Shown here one piece after another: positions 45,755 through 52,866 of a stretch of 64,000 bases of DNA. Numbering within the stretch: position 1 is the stretch's first letter; each line of letters starts with the position of its first letter. The position numbers and the translations under genes were made by a program. Source of the stretch: Krasilnikovia cinnamomea (GTDB lineage: Bacteria > Actinomycetota > Actinomycetes > Mycobacteriales > Micromonosporaceae); contig NZ_SHKY01000001.1 of assembly GCF_004217545.1 (NCBI RefSeq), forward strand, positions 4,836,001 through 4,900,000, in the 5' to 3' direction. Below the pieces are notes generated by a model. That model had not been told where the DNA came from, made no database searches, and saw only the letters and a list, made by a program, of their open reading frames with translations.

Positions 45755-46002
45755 TCACGTCCAGGGCGGCGTGACGACTCCCGGCCGAAGGGCGCTGCAT
45801 CGCACGAGCGCGTGACGCGCGGTGGTGTCCAGCTGAGTGCCGTCCGGGCGCACGCTGAGGCCCTCCAGCTCGATCCACGGCCCATCGTTGAGCTGTCGTA
45901 ACTGCCGAACCCGGGTGACGCGGAGATGAAGCGTGCCCTGCCCGTACATGTAGTCGCATCGTTGAGGCGCAGCACGTCCCCGGGCTTGATCGGTATGGTC
46001 AT
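45755..46002 (-). pseudogene. Small actinobacterial protein broken by a one-base frameshift
   Basis: From ATG 46002 the protein reads MTIPIKPGDVLRLNDA, then loses sense. One frame over, from about 45955, it continues YMYGQGTLHLRVTRVRQLRQ...WIELEGLSVRPDG to a stop at 45755. Joined, the two halves give an about 82-residue protein of a type common beside Scr1/XRE loci. Missing one base in GCGACTAC (for GCGGACTAC) would explain it. This is either a true pseudogene or a sequencing error. The start overlaps the upstream gene's stop in ATGA. Confidence 0.65.
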
Positions 46003-46208
46003 CGGTTGCCCTCCGGGGTGGTGTCAGCGAGCGGGTACGACTCGACCATCGACCGCCCGGCAGCGGCCAGCCGGTCGTACGCCACCACCCAGGTCTCGCA
46101 CCGAGCCACCCCGCAGTGGTGACACATGCCTGCGCCGAACACCGAGCCGTGCTCGATGAGTACCTCGCGCAGCCGCGCGGCTTCCTCATCCGTCATGTCG
46201 ACGGACAT
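45999..46208 (-). CDS. Small CxxC protein, coupled to a leader ORF
   Basis: A 69-residue protein: MSVDMTDEEAARLREVLIEHG, then a CHHCGVARC cluster (possible zinc knuckle), then WVVAYDRLAAAGRSMVESYPLAD. The family is unfamiliar to me beyond being small, acidic and found in actinobacteria. Its ATG overlaps the stop of a 15-residue upstream ORF in TGATG and has no Shine-Dalgarno of its own. A GTG at 46262 in the same frame is the alternative start but abuts the AGGAGG directly. Its stop overlaps the next start (ATGA). Confidence 0.6.
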   Translation of the reverse strand: MSVDMTDEEAARLREVLIEHGSVFGAGMCHHCGVARCETWVVAYDRLAAAGRSMVESYPLADTTPEGNR

Positions 46209-46255
46209 CACGGAGTCGTCCGATCCATGGCTTGCGGCTGTGGACTGATGATCAT
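46208..46255 (-). CDS. 15-codon leader ORF with consensus ribosome binding site
   Basis: ATG 46255 stands 7 nt after a perfect AGGAGG on the minus strand and encodes MIISPQPQAMDRTTP. Its TGA overlaps the next gene's ATG (TGATG), so ribosomes finishing it could restart downstream. It may be only a translational coupler. It is too short to judge by homology. Confidence 0.5.
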   Translation of the reverse strand: MIISPQPQAMDRTTP

Positions 46256-46533
46256 CTGTCACCCTCCTAGAGTTCGCGTTTCGGCAATGCGCTGTCCGCA
46301 CCCGGGCAATTCGCCAAACGGTATGGCGGTGCATCCTGCGGTGAGAACGAAGTTGCCTCGTGTTGCGCAGGCTCCGGACGGGCGCCAGCTTCGGCGCAAT
46401 CCGCCGCATGTTCTGCGCCACGTCGCTCAGTTGATCGGAGCAGGTGACCGATCAACCTTGACTTGTTTCTCGCTTAACTCCACGCTGGACGATGCCGATG
46501 CAACACGAGGCAATCCAACGACAGGAGACGATC
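46256..46533. promoter_or_regulatory. Divergent promoter region of the Scr1/DUF6879 locus
   Basis: A less GC-rich 278-bp region between the minus-strand small genes and the plus-strand module. It holds a perfect inverted repeat GTTGATCGG-N9-CCGATCAAC (46430-46456). One base later comes a -35-like TTGACT (46458-46463) pointing to the plus strand. A -10 is not obvious. I see no intact gene inside it. Confidence 0.6.
46430..46456. promoter_or_regulatory. Candidate operator: 9-bp inverted repeat
   Basis: GTTGATCGG and CCGATCAAC arms with a 9-nt spacer, immediately upstream of TTGACT. Position and symmetry suit binding by the XRE-type regulator encoded at the end of the module. Binding is inferred. 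Confidence 0.55.
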
Positions 46534-46911
46534 GTGCGGCTACGGTTTCTCGGCAAGGATTCGACGCCCAGCAATTCGCCTACCCTCTACGCCAGCGACA
46601 ACGACAGTTACGTCGTCCAGGGCTGGGTCGTCACCGATCCCGGCATCCTGGCGCGGCTGCAGGTGAGCGACGCGGAGACGGTGGTGGAGGTCCCCGCCAG
46701 GTTGCTCAGCTTCCTCGCACTCGACGGGTTGGACGGGGAGGTGACCCGTCTCGTCCCGCCGATCGTTCACGTACTGGACAGCGGAAACTTCATCATCCAA
46801 GGTCAGCGCGTTGAGGATCGCGAGGCGCTTGGCCAGATGACGAGTCCCGATGACGAGACCTGCGTGGAGGTGCCCAAGGCGGCCATGCGGGCGCTGCTTG
46901 TTGGAGCGTAG
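46534..46911 (+). CDS. Internally duplicated small acidic protein of the Scr1/DUF6879 module
   Basis: A 125-residue protein. Two halves of about 45 residues repeat one pattern: TLYASDNDSYVVQGWVVTDP...VSDAETVVEVPARLLSFL and IVHVLDSGNFIIQGQRVEDR...SPDDETCVEVPKAAMRALL. Single-unit relatives, as I remember them, accompany DUF6879/XRE loci in actinobacteria. The duplication here is visible directly. GTG 46534 follows CAGGAGA at 6 nt. The stop TAG lies directly before the next GTG (no gap). Confidence 0.7.
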   Translation: MRLRFLGKDSTPSNSPTLYASDNDSYVVQGWVVTDPGILARLQVSDAETVVEVPARLLSFLALDGLDGEVTRLVPPIVHVLDSGNFIIQGQRVEDREALGQMTSPDDETCVEVPKAAMRALLVGA

Positions 46912-47448
46912 GTGGAGCCGATCTCGGAAGAACAGCGCGACAGCTACTTCACCGCCTACCGGCGAGAGGCGTTGCATCTCGAAACACGCGACATCTACTC
47001 CACTGACATCGAGCGAAGCCGGTTTCAGACCTGGTTACGCGGCGAAGCGCTCGATCCCACGGCCGAAGCCGAGTGGTGGCGGCCGTGGTTCGAAATGATG
47101 GCCGTCAACCGCGCTGCGGGCAAGACCCTGCGGCGGCTACGCGTTGTGTCGGAGCCGGTGACCAAGTACATCTACTTCGAATGGCTGGACGCCTTCAACC
47201 TCGTGCAGTCCGGCGAGGACGTGCGGTGGCTCCCGCGCCGCCGAGCTTCCAGGTTGCTCCTCCCGGGCAATGACTTCTGGATGTTTGACAGCGAAATCCT
47301 GACCTTCACCCACTTTGACGGCGACGGGCATGTTCTCGACCACGAGCTCACCACCGACCCGGCCATCGTGCGGCAGTGCGAGGCAGCCTTCGAGGCGGCC
47401 TGGGACGTGGCGACTCCGCACCACGAATACGAGCCACCACAAGCGTGA
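46912..47448 (+). CDS. DUF6879 family protein
   Basis: A 178-residue protein beginning with a helical segment that has sulfhydryl-free acidic residues (EEQRDSYFTAYRREALHLETRDIY). A core follows: VSEPVTKYIYFEWLDAFNLVQSGEDVRWLPRRRASRLLLPGNDFWMFDSEILTFTHF. This is the DUF6879 pattern. The family sits next to Scr1/DUF5753 regulators across Streptomyces and relatives. Its role is unknown; an effector or toxin-like role has been suggested by context only. The GTG start is adjacent to the previous stop, and its own stop overlaps the next start (GTGA). Confidence 0.82.
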   Translation: MEPISEEQRDSYFTAYRREALHLETRDIYSTDIERSRFQTWLRGEALDPTAEAEWWRPWFEMMAVNRAAGKTLRRLRVVSEPVTKYIYFEWLDAFNLVQSGEDVRWLPRRRASRLLLPGNDFWMFDSEILTFTHFDGDGHVLDHELTTDPAIVRQCEAAFEAAWDVATPHHEYEPPQA

Positions 47449-48299
47449 CCGCACCCGTCAAACAGGCGCGCGAAGCGCTCGGCGCACGTCTCCGTGAGGT
47501 CCGCAGGGACGCAGGTCTCACGGGGCGTGCGCTGGCCGAACGCTGCAATTGGCATTTCACCAAGATCAGCAAACTCGAACACGGTACGCAGACGCCCAGC
47601 GAGGCGGACATCGGGGCGTGGTGTCGGGCGTGCGGCGCCGACGCGGAAATCCCGGATCTTGTTGCCACGATGCGAGCGATCGAGTCGATGTACATCGAAT
47701 GGCAGCGCCACATGCGGGCAGGGATGAAGCGCGCGCAATCGTCCGCGGTGCCGCTGTACGAGAAGACCAAACTCTTCCGTGGCTACGAGAACACTGTCAT
47801 TCCCGGATTGTTCCACACGGCCGAATATGCAGCGTCGATCTTCGCTTGGTGGGCAGACTTCCTCGCCCTGCCCAACGACGCCGAAGCCGCCGTTGCCGCA
47901 CGTATGGAGCGGCAACAGGTGCTCTACACGGGCGATCGGCGATTCCTGTTCGTCCTGGAAGAGCAGGTCCTTCATACGCGCGTAGGCAATACCGAGGTGA
48001 TGCTGGGACAGCTCGACCGCCTGCTGGCCGTGATATCGCTACCCAGGGTGAGTGTCGGGATCATCCCCGCGAACGGTCGGCGGCAGTGCTTGTCCCAGGG
48101 CAGCTTCTGGATCTTCGATGAGCGCCTCGTCCAGATCGAAACTATGTCCGCCGGTCTTGAGGTTACCCAACCGCGCGAAATCGCAATCTACGGCCGGGCA
48201 TTTGCGTTGTTGCAAGCTTCAGCGGTGTTCGGCCGGCCCGCACGCGACCTGATCGGGCGGGCCATCGCGGACCTGCCGGCCACCACCGAGGCTGGGTGA
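47445..48299 (+). CDS. XRE-family regulator with Scr1/DUF5753 domain
   Basis: A 284-residue regulator. The helix-turn-helix (ALGARLREVRRDAGLTGRALAERCNWHFTKISKLEHGTQTPSEADIGAWC) is followed by a DUF5753 (Scr1) domain with YEKTKLFRGYENTVIPGLFHTAEYAASI, RMERQQVLYTGDRRFLFVLEEQVLHTRVG and SVGIIPANGRRQCLSQGSFWIFD. Family members control development or antibiotic genes with small DUF397-type partners. Here the partner is DUF6879. GTG overlaps the DUF6879 stop by 4 nt. Confidence 0.9.
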   Translation: MTAPVKQAREALGARLREVRRDAGLTGRALAERCNWHFTKISKLEHGTQTPSEADIGAWCRACGADAEIPDLVATMRAIESMYIEWQRHMRAGMKRAQSSAVPLYEKTKLFRGYENTVIPGLFHTAEYAASIFAWWADFLALPNDAEAAVAARMERQQVLYTGDRRFLFVLEEQVLHTRVGNTEVMLGQLDRLLAVISLPRVSVGIIPANGRRQCLSQGSFWIFDERLVQIETMSAGLEVTQPREIAIYGRAFALLQASAVFGRPARDLIGRAIADLPATTEAG

Positions 48300-48380
48300 C
48301 GCCACCTCCCTCCAGTTCTGACTCGCGGCTGGCTGGGACACCCGGTCATGGCGGGTGCGGCGACGTTTGGGCGGGCCCGT

Positions 48381-48386
48381 TACCGT
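48381..48386 (+). promoter_or_regulatory. -10 hexamer of the serine/threonine kinase gene
   Basis: TACCGT, 7 nt before GTG 48394, no Shine-Dalgarno. It decides the start among several in-frame candidates. Confidence 0.45.
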
Positions 48387-48393
48387 GTCCGCC

Positions 48394-50073
48394 GTGATGA
48401 TCCGCTCGCCGGGATCCGACCAGGAGTCGGAGGGCAGTCAGGTCCTGGGTGGCCGTTACCGCATGCTGCGCCGGATCGGCAGCGGCGGCATGGGTGTGGT
48501 CTGGCTGGCTCGCGATGAGGTGCTGCACCGCGATGTGGCGATCAAGGAGCTGCACTACCGTGGTGGCATCTCGGACCGCGGCCACGCCGACGGCTACCGG
48601 CGCGGCCTTCGCGAGGCGCGGGCGGCCGCCGCGCTGAACCACCCCAACATCGTCGGGGTGTACGACGTCTTGGAGCACGACGACCGGCCGTGGATCGTCA
48701 TGGAGTTCGTGTCCGGCCGGTCGCTGAAGGACATCGTGGCCCAGGACGGTCCGATGCCGGCCGAGCAGGCGGCCGCCCTCGGCCGCCAACTGCTGTCGGC
48801 GCTGCACGCCGCACATGCCGCGGGCATCACGCACCGGGACGTGAAGCCGGCCAACGTGCTGGTCGACGATGGTGGCGTGGTACGGCTCACCGACTTCGGT
48901 CTGGCCACGATGCCGGACGCGGAGACCATCACCGAGACCGGCGCGGTGCTCGGCACGCCGGGCTACCTCGCGCCGGAGCAGGTGAACGGGGGCACCCCGG
49001 GGCCACCGGCGGACGTGTTCGGCGCCGGGGCCACGTTGTACCACGCGATCGAGGGTGTCGGGCCGTTCCACCGCGCGGGCCTGTTGCCGATGCTGGCCGC
49101 GTACGCCCGGCACGACCTGCGTCCGGCCCGCAACGCCGGTGCGCTGGAACCGGCCCTGCAGCGCCTGCTCACCGCCGACCCGGCCGATCGCCCGACCGCC
49201 GGGCAGGCGTACGAGCTGCTGGATGACCCTGCCCTGCGGCGGCCGCGGCGGTCCCGGCGGCTGATCTTCACGGATGGGGCCGCCTGGCGGCAGGCGGCAC
49301 GGACGTTCCAGGTCGCCGCGGCGATGTTCCTGCTCGCCCTCGGCCTCTACCGGGCGGCGGCGCCGCACGTGGAGGCGCTCACGTTGAACCCGGCGATCCG
49401 GGCCGAGGGCCTGGAACTGGTCGACGTGTTCGACATCGTGCGGGCGTTGAGCTGGGCGCTGGTGTTCTGGGCGGTGCTGACCCGGCACCGCCGCACGACC
49501 GCCGGGCTGGCGGTGCTGGCGGCGACGCTGGAGGTGGTGCGGGTGGCCGCCTGGTATCCACAGTCGCCGGTCCATTTCCTGAACTCATGCTGGTGGATGA
49601 CCGTGGCGGTAATGGTCGCGGCCACCTCGCTGTGGCTCGTGCGCGGTGACCGGCTCACCCGTCCGGGCTCGCTGCGGTGGTTCGGGGCGGCGCTCGCCGT
49701 CGCGGCGCTCGCCGGGTTCTGCGACATCTGGCAGGACCGGGATCCCGGCCGATGGGTCGTCGTCGGGGGCGACGGCGGTCCGTTCGTCTATCTCGGAGTG
49801 CCGTTGTACCTGCTCGGTGCCGGGCTCGCCGGGTGGGGGGCGTGGCGCCTGGGCGGTCCGGTACGTCGTCGGCTCGTCGCGGTGGCCGCACCGGTGTGGG
49901 GCGTGGCGGCCGTGGTGAACTACGGATTCACCGGCTTCCTGGCGTCCAGCCCGCGCTTCTCCCCGCCGGTGATGCTCGAACCGGCGCAGTGGGCGCTCCT
50001 CGCCGTGACACCGCTGTTGGCTTTCGTCGTGTCGGCGTTCGCCGTGAACCGCTGGGAAAGGCCTCGTTCCTGA
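48394..50073 (+). CDS. Serine/threonine protein kinase with C-terminal multi-helix membrane domain
   Basis: A 559-residue Hanks-type kinase. The Gly loop is RRIGSGGMGVVWLA (about residue 22), the catalytic Lys is in VAIKELHY, then HRDVKPANVLV, DFGLA and GTPGYLAPEQ. All catalytic elements are present. After the kinase domain (ends near 285) come about seven hydrophobic helices in place of the usual single helix plus PASTA domains. The substrate and the signal are unknown. The leaderless-type -10 fixes GTG 48394; GTG 48385 and ATG 48397 are close alternatives. Confidence 0.88.
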   Translation: MMIRSPGSDQESEGSQVLGGRYRMLRRIGSGGMGVVWLARDEVLHRDVAIKELHYRGGISDRGHADGYRRGLREARAAAALNHPNIVGVYDVLEHDDRPWIVMEFVSGRSLKDIVAQDGPMPAEQAAALGRQLLSALHAAHAAGITHRDVKPANVLVDDGGVVRLTDFGLATMPDAETITETGAVLGTPGYLAPEQVNGGTPGPPADVFGAGATLYHAIEGVGPFHRAGLLPMLAAYARHDLRPARNAGALEPALQRLLTADPADRPTAGQAYELLDDPALRRPRRSRRLIFTDGAAWRQAARTFQVAAAMFLLALGLYRAAAPHVEALTLNPAIRAEGLELVDVFDIVRALSWALVFWAVLTRHRRTTAGLAVLAATLEVVRVAAWYPQSPVHFLNSCWWMTVAVMVAATSLWLVRGDRLTRPGSLRWFGAALAVAALAGFCDIWQDRDPGRWVVVGGDGGPFVYLGVPLYLLGAGLAGWGAWRLGGPVRRRLVAVAAPVWGVAAVVNYGFTGFLASSPRFSPPVMLEPAQWALLAVTPLLAFVVSAFAVNRWERPRS

Positions 50074-50172
50074 CCGCCGTCCCACGAATGTTGGTGAGTT
50101 CGGGCGCGGCGCTGACCGGAAGTCATCGACTTTTCCCGCCCCCGTCCATGGTGCGGTGGCCGGCCGGTGCGG

Positions 50173-50598
50173 CTATCCGAACGGTGGCCGCGTGTCGATC
50201 TCCATCCAGCGTTCCGGGTGACCGACCTTCACGAACCCGGCCTTCGCGTACACCTCGTGCGCGTCGACGGTGGCGAGCACCAGGCGTTTGATGCCATGGC
50301 GCCCGGCCCACTCGACGGTCCAGTTCGCCAGCATCGTGCCGAGGCCGCGGCCGCGGTGCTCGTGGTCGACGTACACGTCGCACAGCCAGGCGAACGTGGC
50401 GAGGTCGGACACGATGCGTGCCACCGCGACCTGCTGCCCGTCAGGGGTGTAGAGGCCCACCGGGACCGAGTGGGCGAAGGAGCGTTCGACCACCTCGCGC
50501 GTGCGCCCCTTGGCCCAGTAGGCATCGGTGCTGATCCACCGGACGACCCGGTCAAGGTCGAGATCGTTCGGGTCTTCGCTCAGCCGGTAGTCGCTCAC
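50173..50598 (-). CDS. GNAT-family N-acetyltransferase
   Basis: A 141-residue acetyltransferase: FAWLCDVYVDHEHRGRGLGTMLANWTVEW carries the acetyl-CoA loop HRGRGLG (about residues 85-91). HGIKRLVLATVDAHEVYAKAGFVKVGHPERWMEI follows. This C terminus is typical of small GNATs of the family COG0456. The acceptor is unknown. GTG start with GAGAAT 6 nt upstream and no Shine-Dalgarno. Confidence 0.87.
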   Translation of the reverse strand: MSDYRLSEDPNDLDLDRVVRWISTDAYWAKGRTREVVERSFAHSVPVGLYTPDGQQVAVARIVSDLATFAWLCDVYVDHEHRGRGLGTMLANWTVEWAGRHGIKRLVLATVDAHEVYAKAGFVKVGHPERWMEIDTRPPFG

Positions 50599-50678
50599 AC
50601 CGCCATTCTCGCGGCGAGCAGACGATCATGAAGTAGCCAATCGTGCATCCGTGGCGGCAGGCGGTCAACGGTGCGCAT

Positions 50679-51131
50679 TCACGCCTCTGCGGAGGATCGG
50701 CGCAGGGTGCGCAGTGCGGTGACGAACCCGGGCAGCTTGTCGCCGAGGTCGCCGAAGAAGGCGGCGTCGCACGCCTCCACCGCGACGACCGCCCGGTTGG
50801 CGAGGTCGCGACCGGCTTCGGTGACCGCCACGGCCCGGGCCCGCCGGTCGGTGGGGTGTGCGGGCCGATGCACCAGAGTGCGGCTTTCCAGCGTGCGCAG
50901 CACCTGCGAGGTCATCATCGGGTCGGTGGCGGCCATTGCGGCGAGGGCCTTCTGGGTGACCGGCCCGGATGCCTGCAGGAAGGTGAGCGTGGCCAGCAGC
51001 ACGAACTGCACGTGGGTGAGGTCGTATGGTTTCAGCGCCGCCCGCTGAGCGGCCTGCCACCGGTTGGTGACCTGCCACAGCAGCAGGCCGGGGCTGTCGT
51101 CGGCGCTGTCATGCCGGCTGGCCAGGCTCAT
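50679..51131 (-). CDS. MarR-family transcriptional regulator
   Basis: A 150-residue winged-helix regulator: LTHVQFVLLATLTFLQASGPVTQKALAAMAATDPMMTSQVLRTLESRTLVHRPAHPTDRRARAVAVTEAGRDL. The DRRARAVAVTEAG wing is canonical. Its ATG overlaps the stop of the SRPBCC gene (ATGA), so both are on one message and it probably controls that operon. Confidence 0.9.
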   Translation of the reverse strand: MSLASRHDSADDSPGLLLWQVTNRWQAAQRAALKPYDLTHVQFVLLATLTFLQASGPVTQKALAAMAATDPMMTSQVLRTLESRTLVHRPAHPTDRRARAVAVTEAGRDLANRAVVAVEACDAAFFGDLGDKLPGFVTALRTLRRSSAEA

Positions 51132-51562
51132 GCCGCCATTCCGGCCGTGCGGGCGGCCGCTTCCAGCCGGATGAGATCGCCGTTGAGCGCGTTCGCGATG
51201 CCCTTGCCGAGCACCGCGGTCCAGAGGAAGGCGAGCGGGCCGGTGATGGTCACCCGCACCGAGACGGTGGTTTGGCCGCTGGAGTCGGTGCTCACGAGGT
51301 GCTGGAACGTCAGCCGCGCGCCGAGCAGCAGGGACACGTCGGTGAGTTCGCGCCCCGGGACGAGCGACGTGACGACGAACCGGGTCGCCGGGCCGCCCTT
51401 CGGCTTCAGCCGCCCGGTCGCGCCGGTGCGCAACGGTCCGTCCAGCCGTACCCAATCGGTGTCGGTGTTCCACTGCGGCCAGGTGGCGGTGTCGGCCCAC
51501 CGCTCGAAGAAGGCCTGGGCGGGGACGTCGGTGGTGATGGTCGCGGTGGCGATCGTCTTCAT
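51128..51562 (-). CDS. SRPBCC-family (polyketide cyclase-like) protein
   Basis: A 144-residue START-like fold protein: IATATITTDVPAQAFFERWADTATWPQWNTDTDWVRLDGPLRTGATGRLKPKGG, with the long C-terminal helix (ALNGDLIRLEAAARTAG). It should bind a hydrophobic ligand. It is first in a two-gene operon with a MarR regulator. A pair of TTAGTAT direct repeats lies just before its ATG. Confidence 0.85.
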   Translation of the reverse strand: MKTIATATITTDVPAQAFFERWADTATWPQWNTDTDWVRLDGPLRTGATGRLKPKGGPATRFVVTSLVPGRELTDVSLLLGARLTFQHLVSTDSSGQTTVSVRVTITGPLAFLWTAVLGKGIANALNGDLIRLEAAARTAGMAA

Positions 51563-51567
51563 GCCAA

Positions 51568-51587
51568 TTAGTATGCGCGCTTAGTAT
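51568..51587. promoter_or_regulatory. Candidate MarR operator (TTAGTAT direct repeats)
   Basis: TTAGTAT at 51568-51574 and 51581-51587, 13 bp apart, flank a GCGCGC palindrome (51575-51580). They lie 6-25 bp before the SRPBCC start, where a repressor would block transcription. Confidence 0.5.
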
Positions 51588-51646
51588 CTCCGGGTCAAGC
51601 GGGACCATGATCGTCGGTACCCGGGCCGGTCGGGGAGAATGGCGGG

Positions 51647-52786
51647 GTGACTCTCGCCGTGACATCTCCGCTGGCCCTCGGGCGGCACGAGGTTTGGCCG
51701 CCCGTCGTGCTCGCGCCGATGGCCGGCATCACCAACGTCGCCTTCCGCACGCTCTGCCGCGAACAGGGCGGCGGCGTCTACGTCTGCGAGATGATCACTA
51801 CGCGGGCGCTGGTCGAGCGCATCCCCAAGACGCTCAAGATGATCGCGTTCGCCCCCGACGAGGACTTCCGCAGCCTCCAGCTCTACGGCGTCGACCCGGA
51901 CGTGACCGCCGCCGCCGTGCGGATGGTCGCCGAGGAGGGCCTCGCCGATCACATCGACCTCAACTTCGGCTGCCCGGTCCCGAAGGTCACCCGCCGTGGC
52001 GGCGGCTCCGCGCTGCCGTGGCGGCGGCGCCTGTTCGGCCGCATCGTCCGGCAGGCCGTCGCGGCGGCCGCGCCGGCCGGCATCCCGGTCACGGTCAAGA
52101 TGCGCAAGGGCATCGACGACGACCATCTGACGTACGTCGAGGCCGGGCTGATCGCCCAGGAGGCGGGCGTCGCCGCGGTCGCCCTGCATGCGCGTACGGC
52201 GCAGCAGCGCTACTCCGGAAACGCCGACTGGGATTCCATCGCCACCCTCAAGCAGGCGCTCGACGTGCCCGTGCTCGGCAACGGGGACATCTGGGAAGCC
52301 TCCGACGCGATGCGGATGGTGGCGCACACCGGGGCGGACGGGGTGGTGGTGGGCCGCGGCTGCCTGGGCCGCCCGTGGCTGTTCGCCGACCTGTCCGCCG
52401 CGTTCGCGGGCACCACCTCGCAGGCCCTGCCGACCCTCGGCGAGGTCGCCGCGATCATGGCCCGGCACGCCCGGCTGCTCGTGCAGGCGCTGGAGGACGA
52501 GCGGCACGGCTGCGCCGACTTCCGCAAGCACATCGCGTGGTACCTGAAGGGTTTCCCGGTCGGCGGGGACCTGCGTCGCAGCCTGGCCATGATCTCGTCG
52601 CTGGCCGAGCTGGAGGACCTGCTCGGCAAGCTGGACCCGGCGGTGCCGTTCCCGCGTGAGTCGCTGGGCCAACCGCGCGGCCGGATCAACGCCCCCGGCA
52701 AGGTGTCCCTGCCGTACGGCTGGCTCGACAGCCGCGACGACGACACCGTGCCCGACGGTGCCGAACTGGACGACTCCGGCGGCTGA
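51647..52786 (+). CDS. dusB: tRNA-dihydrouridine synthase (DusB-like)
   Basis: A 379-residue FMN enzyme reducing uridine in tRNA D-loops. LAPMAGITNVAFRTLCREQG opens the TIM barrel, NFGCPVPKVTRRGGGSAL holds the catalytic Cys, VTVKMRKGIDD and HARTAQQRYSGNADW bind FMN and RNA, and VVVGRGCLGRPWLF closes the barrel. The C-terminal helical domain follows. The GTG start lacks a Shine-Dalgarno; AGAAT lies 6 nt before it, as at recO. Confidence 0.95.
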   Translation: MTLAVTSPLALGRHEVWPPVVLAPMAGITNVAFRTLCREQGGGVYVCEMITTRALVERIPKTLKMIAFAPDEDFRSLQLYGVDPDVTAAAVRMVAEEGLADHIDLNFGCPVPKVTRRGGGSALPWRRRLFGRIVRQAVAAAAPAGIPVTVKMRKGIDDDHLTYVEAGLIAQEAGVAAVALHARTAQQRYSGNADWDSIATLKQALDVPVLGNGDIWEASDAMRMVAHTGADGVVVGRGCLGRPWLFADLSAAFAGTTSQALPTLGEVAAIMARHARLLVQALEDERHGCADFRKHIAWYLKGFPVGGDLRRSLAMISSLAELEDLLGKLDPAVPFPRESLGQPRGRINAPGKVSLPYGWLDSRDDDTVPDGAELDDSGG

Positions 52787-52866
52787 CGGACCCGGCCGGC
52801 GCCGGACAACTGCTCCTCTCGGTCCGTGACCTCCTGGTTCAGCGCGGCGCTTCGTCGCCTAGCCTG

